This document shows, piece by piece, positions 10,406 to 18,905 of a stretch of DNA of 21,753 nucleotides. Under the pieces are notes generated by a model. It was not told the origin of the DNA. It ran no database searches and was given only the letters and a program-made list of their open reading frames with translations. Position numbers and translations under genes: made by a program. Position 1 is the stretch's first letter, and the number at the start of each line of letters is the position of its first letter. The stretch lies in contig CAJVPJ010000568.1 of assembly GCA_910592205.1 (NCBI GenBank), positions 1-21,753 of the forward strand, read 5' to 3'. The stretch comes from Paraglomus occultum (Eukaryota; Glomeromycota; Glomeromycetes; Paraglomerales; Paraglomeraceae).

Positions 10406-12840
10406 ATGGGCGCTCATTATAGTTGCTGCAGAGAGCAAGTCAGGCCTGGTGTCGAGGAAGGCGAGTCAAACACTAAAATCTTTTCTCTGTTTTGTTTTAT
10501 TGAGAGAGACTGCTAAACTTTTATGAATTTCAGACGATGTGATAACAAAGGAACCAGTACGACCCAGCGCAAGCCCAATACCCTTCGAAGAAATCGAAAC
10601 GGATAACCGTGAAGAAATCTCAAACATATCAAAGATTCGATCCCCCGATAGGCCACTTCCAGAACCTCCGTTACAACCTGATACAACGTTCTATACTAAA
10701 CCGATAACTAAACCAATAAAGAAAGATTTTGAATTCCGCGACATTATCGAGGCCTTTGACAACGAGCTAGCCAACATTCGCAATTCTTCTTTTCGCAAAT
10801 CCAGAGCAAAGACAGACAGCAGACCAGACTCACAATATACTACCAGCACGAGACCGAGAAGCAGGAAATCTGATTTTTTCTTTAGTTCTAGACGCTCTCT
10901 TAACAGGTTTGCGCCAATGAGGGAGGAATTTGCCGCGAGTTATGCCGAATTTAATCGACGGAATTCCATCATTACCGTACTAAATTACTTGGTCAGAGAA
11001 GAATTGAAGCGGTTAGAGGCAGACGGAAATGACAAGAGCCAATTGCAACCGTTTGAGTATATGAAGTTGAAGCGTCGACTTCAAGATAATGGATACAAGA
11101 TGAAGTTTGCCGCCAACGAAGATGACTGGGAATATGACTTGATGTGGGTTAGACAGATTTTCGAAGATTGGCAAGGATTTACCAAGTATCCTTCGCCTTT
11201 GTCTGAAAAGATACGAGCCAAGCAAAAGGAAAACAGCTTGAGCGAACTCGCCGAATTGTTATCCGAATCATTTTTCTTCTCCAAGCCGTTCAATGAACGA
11301 AGAGATGAGATTAGAGCACATTTTGAAGAGTTGCGACAGTTGTTGGAATTAGAAATTCGTACCATTGCAGCAAAGAGGTATTATGGGCCAAGAAGCGAAA
11401 TTACCGCAATTGTTGATCGTTTTTGTCTGAGAAACGGGCATTGCAAGCGGTGTGGTCAAGAGATGTTTTATGAAAATCGTTGTCAACTATGCGAATGGAG
11501 AAACTTAAAGTTACTCTACGGGTACATTACGGTTCGCAGCAGAAAATCAGATGATTTCACGAGAAACGCTCCGGGATCCGTAGGGATGAAAACTCCATAT
11601 GTTGGATGGATCAATTTTGAACGATTGAAGGATTTTGAGATTATCGGGACGGGCGGGTTTGCGACTGTTCTTTCTGCTACTTGGTTGGATGGGTCCACCA
11701 TGGTATGGGATAAAGATGAGAACATGTATCAAAGCACGGATGCGTGCAGAGTGGTATTGAGGCAATTACATAGCACAACCGAATTAAAATTTGATGCTTT
11801 AAACGAGGTAAATTGATATAGTTTTTATTTCCACGTCGTTGTATGCATCTCACCCCTCTGAATATAATTGTTGAGTGTCGTTTTTGTTTTTTCCCCCAAA
11901 GATCATTGAGTATCTTAATCGTTATTGCCCTCAACTTGGCGTCAACTATCTTGGAATATCACAAGACATTGTATCAAAAGACTTTGTTATAGTGACAGAA
12001 TACGCCGACAAAGGTAGCTTGCACAATTTCATTCAAACTAGTTTTGCCGATATCACATGGAAGATGCGTATCCGCATTCTGCGTGATATAGCCAAGGATC
12101 TCGTATCTATTCATAGCCAAGGCATTGTCCATCGCGACATTCACAGTGGGAATGTATTGATCTACAACTCTGTGGACGGAATTATTGCCAAACTATCCGA
12201 CGTTGGTTTTACCGGTCCGATGAATGACGTGTTATCCAATGTTCACGGAGTGTTACCCTACTGTGCTCCAGAAATACTTCGCGGACGTATTTACACCACG
12301 GCAGCGGATATTTATTCGTTTGGAATGATAATGTGGGAAGTATCATCCGGAATGCGACCATTTGCAACCAGAGGTCACGATGAAGTATTAGCATTTGATC
12401 TTGGAAATCGACATCTAAGACCCGAAGCGGTCGAGGGAGCTCCCAAGTGTTTTGTAAAGTTGATGCAACGATGTTGGCATCATGTTGCCAGCAAACGACC
12501 GTCAGCACAACAGCTATACACGATGCTTCAAAAGTGGATGCGCTATGAGAGCGATGGGTCGCAGTATACAATGGTTGTTCCCAAAGGAACTGAAAATTCC
12601 TTTTTACCAAACAATAGATCAACTATAACAAATTCAATAAACTGGAACCCTGATTTGGATACTACTATAGAATGGCAACAGTTAGAAGATGCTGATAGGG
12701 AGGGTGTTAGACACAAAATAGAAAATCAACAAGAGTCACCATCGGCTGTGTATATTAGTAAGAAGTTAGATTATATCGTACAAAGGCCAAAGTCAATTGT
12801 ACGCATGCAACAAAGATTCTCTTCATTTTTCACACAATAA
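10406..12840 (+). CDS. TKL-like protein kinase with N-myristoylation signal, zinc ribbon and Arg at the beta-3 Lys
   Basis: Exons are 10406-10448 (or to 10460), 10534-11807 and 11902-12840, giving about 751 (or 755) residues. The start MGAHYSCCREQ has Gly2 for N-myristoylation and a Cys pair for palmitoylation, suggesting membrane attachment. Residues about 30-310 are a basic, Ser-rich, then helical region with no known domain. CKRC...CQLC (about 318-334) is a zinc ribbon as in Glomeromycotina kinases. The kinase domain (about 378-640) has GTGGFATV, HRDIHSGN (Asp about 518, Asn about 523), SDVG in place of DFG with Asp kept (about 539), APE, and DIYSFGMIMWE. The beta-3 motif is VVLR, so the usual ATP-anchoring Lys is Arg (about 424), and activity is uncertain. 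A C-terminal tail of about 100 residues follows. Intron 1 needs either a GT donor at 10449 (GTGTCG) or a GC donor at 10461 (GCGAGT); both give the right phase. An AATAAA overlaps the stop codon. Confidence 0.85.
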
Positions 12841-12841
12841 A

Positions 12842-13303
12842 AATGTAAATTATACTGGGGGTTTTCTTTGCTATAGTAACGTCGGTGGTGGAGGATTTCT
12901 GGTAGTAGTAATGGTGTGTGGTGGTGACGGTGGCGATGTGATGGTGATGGTGATGGTGGTGGTGGTTGTGATAGTGGTGACCTCGTTGACGCTGTCGTCG
13001 TTGGGTAGTTGGTTGCTTTTGTCGTCAGCGCTGCCTTTCATCAATTACAATCCATACAAGAAGGCATGCAACTTGGTCCCACTTTACACGACAATATTGA
13101 ATTATTTATTTGGTGAATACAATCCAAACTTGTCCATAAGACTTGATTCATGTACAATTATATAGCAGAAATTCGTCTGATAGTGTCCTAAAGCTACAAT
13201 AAAATCACAATTTCAAATGCGTGCTATAATTACTTCTACTCCCTTCTATTATTAGTGCTTAATTTAGCAGAAACTATCTCGGCTCCACTCCAGCCGATGC
13301 GTT
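12842..13303. other. Convergent 3' intergenic region with GTG/GAT microsatellite
   Basis: The kinase gene (plus) and the makorin-like gene (minus) end towards each other here. A purine/GT-skewed tract of imperfect GTG, GGT and GAT triplets runs at about 12883-12980. It produces an open frame rich in Val and Gly that I take to be non-coding. TTTATT at about 13103, which is AATAAA on the minus strand, could serve the makorin-like transcript. Confidence 0.55.
12883..12980 (+). repeat. Imperfect GTG/GAT triplet microsatellite
   Basis: A run of GTG, GGT, GAT and GTA triplets about 100 bp long, strongly G/T-biased on the plus strand, lies just after the kinase gene. It shows the interruptions of an old simple repeat. 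Confidence 0.7.
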
Positions 13304-14707
13304 CTACCACGGTGCCCAATCATATTCATTTGAATCCATATGTGAGGGTAAAAAGGTCAATATGTCTTCTGGTTCTTCACCCGGATATACAAATGCCTCT
13401 TCGTCAGAGTCACGATAATCTTCAATATCATCCTCCACCTCCCAATCATATTCATATGATTCAAAAGCATCGATCAACACATTCCATGCGCTACTTTCGA
13501 CGTCGCTTTCGAAAAAGCTCAATCCCCCAAAGTCCGGAAAGTCTTCATCGAGTATCATCGGGCCCCCCTCGAACCCCTCGAACCCCTCGAACGGATTATT
13601 ACGGCGACGCTCTCTCTTAGGAGGCCCCATTATATACCGAGTGCCGTCCGCATTCGCATGCTGGTATAGACATAAATCACCAAATGGACAGGATTTTGTC
13701 TCTGCAAAATACTTGCACGGAATCTTGGCAACTGCAGATTTGTATGAATCTATTATACTGACTTTGTCTTGGGCATCTCTGGGTACGCGAGAAGATGGAA
13801 CGACGTATGGAACCTTCTTTCGGCATAAAGGACATGTCTTTGTCTGGTCTGAACAAATGGACGACTGTCTCCTCGACTTCCGCCAGCTACGAACACAGTC
13901 TGTAAATAAAACATATATAAAGAAGATTCGTATTAAATATTTCAATAATGTTATCAACAATCAACCTCATATCACATACTCCAATCGTGTCTTTTTCCGA
14001 GATAATGGAAACATATTAATACTTCTTTTTGCAAATCTCTTTTTATGTGATGGAAATTGTTGGTTCTTACCTATACAGAAAATGTGATCGCATGAGACTA
14101 ACAACCCAAAAGTCGTAGGAACTTCATAGCATATCGAACACGTAGGTGCATCATCTTTATCTGTAATAGCTGCCTTATTACCCAACTTATCGGGAACCTC
14201 GTGCAGGAACCAGCACTCACTTCCAAACCGACAATAGCCCTGCTGATAGAACCGACAAGGGATGACAGATGGTTGCGTATTGACTCTTTCCTGTGCATTA
14301 GACCACGTACTTTCGCCGACTGCTTCACGGTTCGTTGATTTCTGCGCACACTTGGACCCTGAGCCTTCGGCATTAGTCGTTGGAATCCGATCACTCTGTA
14401 CGTCTGCCTTACGTCCTGACTGAATGTGTGCAGAGTTGGAGCTGGAACTCGCATTAGAACTAGCACTAGCACTCGAACTGGAACTAGTGCTGGCATTGGT
14501 ACCTGAGCTGGGATTAGCGCTTGAACTTCTTCTTTCCTTCCTTTCGGATGTTGTATCAAACCATCGGGTGTTCGACGTCTTGCTATTATCGTCTGTGGCG
14601 TTTGCGTCTTCGTGTGGTAGAACGTGTCTGAAACGACATCGACTACCACGGGAACAGGAGGCACCTTTTGCAAATGCCCAGCAAACTGACTGTGAAGACG
14701 AAGACAT
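13304..14707 (-). CDS. Makorin-like E3 ubiquitin ligase (CCCH-CCCH-RING-CCCH)
   Basis: Two exons on the minus strand, 14707-14071 and 13899-13304, with GTAAGA donor and ACAG acceptor, give 410 residues. Order: a CCCH finger at residues 9-28 (CWAFAKGASCSRGSRCRFRH), a Ser/Ala-rich linker of about 100 residues, a second CCCH finger (CRFYQQGYCRFGSECWFLH, about 150-168), a RING finger (CSICYE...CDHIFC, then after splicing IDCVRSW...CPLCRK), a third CCCH finger (CKYFAETKSCPFGDLCLYQH), and an acidic tail with EYDW twice. The family couples RNA binding to ubiquitin ligation. The intron interrupts the RING between its His and the following Cys, and splicing restores the motif, which supports the model. 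The Cys/His-rich makorin-specific motif usually found between the CCCH and RING domains is not evident. A 9-bp unit repeated three times (13565-13591) encodes FEGFEGFEG. Confidence 0.88.
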
Positions 14708-14957
14708 GTCTGTTAGATAGTCTATGTAACCCCCAGCTATTTGTAACGCGCTATATAATAGTCTCTTCCCGAACGAGAAAGAGTGGAATTTTTGCCCTGG
14801 AAACTATTATATGAAAGGATCACAAGTGCAGACAAATCAGAACGTACCATATGTTACTGCGGCTTTGATGTGATATTATTTATGGGAATTACGCAATCCC
14901 CTTGAAAAATCGGCTGTGTGGGACAACACCAACCGTCGGTAAAGGAACAATTCCAAA
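14708..14957. promoter_or_regulatory. Shared divergent promoter region between makorin-like gene and ARPC2
   Basis: The two start codons lie head to head with about 250 bp between them, so both promoters and 5' leaders must fit here. I see no clear TATA box. TATATAATAG at about 14752 (plus strand) is the nearest AT-rich candidate, but its distance to either gene is not decisive. Co-regulation is only a possibility. Confidence 0.45.
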
Positions 14958-16296
14958 ATGATCTTACTCGAATATCACAATGCAGTAGTGGAAAAGACTT
15001 TGGCACCAATTGTGAGGTAATCCCACAAGAAGTTGTTGTGAATTTTATCGGAATGAACGTTTCCTAATTGGCATGATGTGTAATTAACATAGTCTTAAAG
15101 AAACCGTATTAGACTCTATAGTTGTAGATTTTGATGGTGTAGTCTATCACATTTCAACCCGAACGGCCAAAGATGTTATATCGTTTTCATTGTCATGGTC
15201 GTGTTATAATGAGCTGACTAAGTGGGGAGCTGCAGATATGCTTCGAAAGGAATATGGACAGTATCTCATTGCCACACCAGAACAGGGTTATAATCTAACA
15301 CTCGAATTCGATTTAAAAAATTTACCATCTACGGAAGGTACGTATGAAACCGCCTTTATAGCAGAGCGCATCGCACATTCCCAATATCCACAACATGTAA
15401 CAACGTAATTTAACACATTACGTGCATATACTTGTAGAAGAACGAGAGGCACTCGTAAAAAAAGTAGCTCTAATCAAACGAAACCTTCTTGCGCAACCGT
15501 TTGAACGTGCCTTTGATCAGCAAGCCCAGTTCGAAGATAAAAACCAACCAGACCCCCAGCCGGACCTTATGCAGATTCACTACAGAGATCAGGAAGCGAT
15601 TTACATCCAAGCGCAACATGATAGAGTCACCGTCATTTTTTCAACGCTCTTCAAAGAAGAGACTGATAGGATCGTTGGGAAGGTGTTTTTACAGGTAAAT
15701 ATAACAATTGGTTGTAACCATATTATTCTTACGTTGCACACTTGGACCGTATTATTCTAACTTTATTAAATCGAATCAGGAATTTGTTGATGCACGACGC
15801 CTTCCAAATATTCAAAATGCGCCACAAGTACTCTATTCCCACAAAGAACCTCCTCTGGAGATCAGACATTTATCCGAATTTCGAAATCTTAACGAAAACG
15901 AGAATGTCGGCTATGTCACATTCGGTATGTATGTTAGTTCTGTATACATTCCGGCTTGTCATTCAAATCTGATTCGTTTCTGTGTTGTAGTTTTGTTCCC
16001 TCGTCACTTTGTAAGAGGCGATGTAAGAAATGCAACTATATCGCAGATTCAATTGTTCCGCGATTATCTGCATTATCATATCAAATGCTCCAAGGCTTAT
16101 ATGCATTCGAGAATGCGAGCACGTGTACAAGCTTTTCTCAAAGTTCTGAATCGGGCCAAACCCGATCCTGTTGTAGTCGAGAAGAAGACGATCTCGTAAG
16201 TCGATGGCGTGCGCGTACTTTGTCATTCGGACTAGTCATCCATCCTAACTGAATATCTTGCTTTCTCATAGGGGAAGGAACGTTGTCAAGTCATAG
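14958..16296 (+). CDS. ARPC2: Arp2/3 complex subunit 2 (p34-Arc)
   Basis: ARPC2 forms the central scaffold of the Arp2/3 complex with ARPC4, contacts the mother actin filament, and supports branched actin nucleation and endocytosis. Six exons: 14958-15016, 15093-15337, 15438-15694, 15780-15924, 15991-16195 and 16272-16296, giving 311 residues (animal proteins are about 300). Recognised blocks run the full length: [19 protein letters not shown] at the N-terminus, [17 protein letters not shown]...[42 protein letters not shown]-type segment, [21 protein letters not shown] (joined across an intron), [20 protein letters not shown] and [11 protein letters not shown]. The last exon restores the conserved KTISGR-type tail. 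Without it the frame would stop at a TAA that is really part of the GTAAGT donor. An AATAAA follows at 16357-16362. Context is unrelated housekeeping. Confidence 0.96.
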
Positions 16297-17200
16297 ATTT
16301 TAGAAATGTTTATGACGCATTCCTAGACTACAAATGCAACGATCTAATAACTTATTAATAAAAAAATATCACTCACTCGATCGAATGTTTATAGCTAATA
16401 AGCCTGTATTAATAGTAAGTAACATTGCAAAAATTTCAGTTGGTAAACCAAGAACGCCTTGCTTCGTTCCTCTATAATGAAGTCACGGGATACAGAATCG
16501 TAGATCCTTGCTCTGAAGTAAACAGAATACGCGTTTCTTTGCATAGATTTTTAATATTGAGTAACTCGCATTGCCAATTAGTTGCAGAACCGTACAAACG
16601 TGTGATAGCTTTTCATAAGCGACAATAAAAAGATGTTCGGCGTTTCTTTATTGAAAAATCGTTTGAACATTAACAATGTGGAGACTTGGATTTCATCTCC
16701 TGCCATTACTAAACCTCAAATATAGCTTGGCGGTGAATAGCCACAGTTAGCTGTAGACGCGTAGTTAATACCAGCGCATAATGACAAGTTATCATAAACC
16801 ACAGTAGATAATCGTGCTGTAAGGGCACTGATCAATTCGGAATAAGCACGTATCTATTCCGAATCATCACATAAACATGGCATGCATGTTGATCGTTTAT
16901 TAATATGACAGTAGACAATGAGCCTATTTTGAATAGCAATGCATTCGAAAGGCGTGAAACCCTCCTCCTCCTGTTTCTGAACGTTGATTTCCTTGGTTTA
17001 TAGCCAATAAAGTTAAATGTGTTCACAATACATCAGTTTGTTCATTGTTAGAATGTCGCTCACTAATATCAATGTCTGTTTACGTTTACAGCCCAAGCCT
17101 AAAAAAGCATCTGTTGTGCCACATGGTACAATAGGGCGTGCACACATTTACAGCTTCTTAATATTAACATTCTTACTCAGCAAACCCTCTAAGGAAAAGG
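16297..17200. other. Intergenic region between ARPC2 and the GON7-like gene
   Basis: About 900 bp. It contains the ARPC2 polyadenylation signal (16357-16362) and the upstream region of the GON7-like gene. A 60-codon frame at 16441-16628 follows a TTTCAG and ends near an AATAAA, but resembles no protein I know and has no start codon in good context. Nothing else is recognisable. Confidence 0.45.
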
Positions 17201-17455
17201 ATGTCGATTTCTGCAACATACTCCAAAGATGAGATTGTGGATAAAGAATTTCAGTACCCTCCAGAGGCTGAGGGTGACGAAAAGAAAAAGTTGGGAACTC
17301 TGAGAAACAATTTACTATCATTGCAGAACGATATCAATACACATCTTACATCGTTGCTTAAGGCTACCGGTGTCGAGGATGTCATGGCTGATGAAGCGGA
17401 AGAAGATGATGATGAGGAGGAAGAAGAAGAGGAAGGAGACGAAGAAACAAAATGA
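17201..17455 (+). CDS. GON7: GON7-like EKC/KEOPS complex subunit
   Basis: Small single-exon protein of 84 residues. In fungi Gon7 binds Pcc1 in the KEOPS complex, which makes the t6A37 modification of ANN-decoding tRNAs, and it also affects telomeres and transcription. Visible features: SATYS near the N-terminus, comparable to the A-x-YS start of fungal Gon7; a central helix LGTLRNNLLSLQNDINTHLT (residues about 31-50), matching the family's LRxxLxxLQxDINxxLT core; and an acidic tail of Asp/Glu runs before the stop. Length suits the family (about 85-125 residues). The start ATG at 17201 has G at -3 (AAGGATG). It is unrelated to its neighbours. Family assignment rests on remembered core similarity in a short, fast-evolving protein, so it needs a profile search. 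Confidence 0.72.
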   Translation: MSISATYSKDEIVDKEFQYPPEAEGDEKKKLGTLRNNLLSLQNDINTHLTSLLKATGVEDVMADEAEEDDDEEEEEEEGDEETK

Positions 17456-17874
17456 TATGTCGTTTTCCACGGAGATCTATGTTAGAGATTCTTGATGTCA
17501 TTCTCAAGGTGTGCACATTGAGTGTGCGTGAGTGGTGTTAGGGATTTGAGTAGAAAAAGGGCTGGGAAGGTTTAGGGTAGTATGCAGGCCTATTCAATGG
17601 GAACATATTCTAAAGCTTATGCAATAACTCAACTTAGATCAGAATCAACTTTAATCATCTTGAAACATTAAACCATCGAGCCATTTCCAAAAGTGTCGTT
17701 TCTCCTCCTGCTGTCCTGAAAATCGGACGATCTTGAACTGATATATACATTGCCCCCCCCATCGTATAAGAGTAATTGCAATCTTTATTTTATAAATAAT
17801 ATATCTAGGAAGAGAATGTAAAAACTGGTATTTGTCCGATACAGATTTAACAACGTTGTGTGCGCGATTTTAAG
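17456..17874. other. Intergenic region after the GON7-like gene
   Basis: About 420 bp with a C8 run at 17753-17760 and AT-rich sequence. No gene, RNA or clear terminator is recognised. TTTTAAG at its right edge is a possible splice acceptor for the following exon-like frame. Confidence 0.4.
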
Positions 17875-18098
17875 ATTGTGACTTTCTCTGAATCCGATGT
17901 ACTTTTAAATGACGGCAAATGTGCTGCTTTAACGAGCAGAATCGGCATCAACACATGTCCGTATCTTGTTGATAAACACGGCCAATATTATGTCGATGTG
18001 ACATCATTTCTGAATTTCGAAACACGAATCTGTTCTATATACTATGGACAGAGTATTATGGCTAACAAACGTGCGAGAGACGGCCTTATTGTTGTCAG
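17875..18098 (+). pseudogene. Orphan exon-like open frame of unknown origin
   Basis: A 224-bp open frame lies between a possible acceptor (TTTTAAG, ending 17874) and a strong donor (CAG|GTAAGC at 18099). It encodes about 74 residues including DVLLNDGKCAALTSR and YLVDKHGQYYVDVTSF. The text reads like real protein sequence rather than noise, and the segment faintly recalls the end of an RNase-PH fold (exosome subunits), but I cannot assign it. No in-frame ATG starts it and no partner exon of matching phase is evident downstream before 18906. It may be one exon of a small gene, an exon left from a broken gene, or chance. Confidence 0.35.
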
Positions 18099-18341
18099 GT
18101 AAGCGTATGTTGTCGCGTGTTTTGATGGTGATTGTTGCGTTCAGAGAAAGGGAAAATAGTGCTTGTGCTTAGAAGGTCACATTTAGGGGGTTGATATAGC
18201 TCTAATCTCAGAAATCATGCCAATTGTTCTACGTTGAGGCAAAATAACTGCGATAATGAAATATTAACTGGATGAAATACAAACATTGCACTCACAATAA
18301 TTAGAGCAAAAATTAGATGCCATGTCTTTGTTGCACCCAAG

Positions 18342-18440
18342 TGCCGTCGGTGAACCACCTTTAGAAATAGATTATTCGATGCGGTTTTTTAGTTCGCGAT
18401 ATTATGGGTCGACTGCTGACCAGCTATGGCCTGATTAGCA
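18342..18440 (+). pseudogene. Relic of a kinase C-lobe (copy of the downstream kinase)
   Basis: The segment aligns by eye with bases 21024-21122 of the downstream kinase gene. It shares GGTGAACC, then CCTTT, then AGATTA, then an unbroken identical run of 22 bases beginning TTTAGTTCGCG (relic 18388-18409), then GACTGC, and finally CCTGATT. A net 2-base insertion before the long run shifts the frame, and similarity fades on both sides. In the intact gene this stretch encodes SGEPPFGNRLL...LVRDIMGGL of the C-lobe. It is a decayed tandem duplicate fragment. Confidence 0.75.
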
Positions 18441-18905
18441 CCCAGTATATACAGATACCTCGCTGCGATGCCGTGCGTGAGCTTATGATTTGATTCAGTT
18501 AATACAGTGCGCCGTTTGAAAATCAAGTATTTTAATTCGCTTACCGGTAACTATTCAAATAAATGTTATACACGAAGACTCGGTTTAGTAAACTTTAAAG
18601 GAATATGTATTTGCCGCGACTCTGCCTTTAATAGTCCATTCTAAACATTTAAGATTGTAACTTGATTTTTAAGGCGCCGAATCTCTCTTTGCTTGTCAGT
18701 TTTTTTCTCCTCGTACTGCGACAACGAGGCCCGTAATACTGACTTGGTTAACTATATTCCTATGTGCTGTCGTATGGTTGCTAGATGAATAATATAGTAT
18801 GTGACGCCAAAAGAGTGATTAGCGACTATACTTGTAGCACTCGGAGCTGGTCTAATGTGGTACAAAAGCAAATGCTCAACAATCGTTGTTTTCATATCCG
18901 CAAAA
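18441..18905. other. Upstream region of the multi-module kinase gene
   Basis: About 460 bp between the kinase relic and the chosen ATG. An in-frame open stretch continues upstream of 18906 to an ATG at 18855 (MWYKSKCS...), and a TTGTAG acceptor-like site sits near 18833-18838, so a further 5' exon cannot be excluded. No promoter element is recognised. Confidence 0.35.

Noticed and set aside
12797-13165. Plus-strand frame with Val/Gly-rich sequence
   Set aside because: It is generated by the GTG/GAT microsatellite and overlaps the kinase stop in another frame.
13641-14087. Plus-strand 148-codon open frame
   Set aside because: It lies opposite the makorin-like gene, across its intron. The minus strand encodes the RING and CCCH fingers.
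14424-14720. Plus-strand frame rich in Leu, Glu and Ala
   Set aside because: It is the mirror of the Ser/Ala-rich linker of the makorin-like protein, with no independent support.
16191-16199. TAA at 16197 as the ARPC2 stop codon
   Set aside because: The TAA lies inside a GTAAGT donor. Splicing to 16272 restores the conserved C-terminal KTISGR-type tail.
16425-16628. Possible terminal exon after a TTTCAG, ending near AATAAA
   Set aside because: ARPC2 already ends correctly at 16296. The 60 residues match nothing known and there is no upstream exon to join.
18855-18905. Upstream in-frame ATG as the start of the multi-module kinase
   Set aside because: Possible, but its context is weaker (C at -3) and the extra 17 residues add no recognisable module. 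The ATG at 18906 was preferred, with stated uncertainty.
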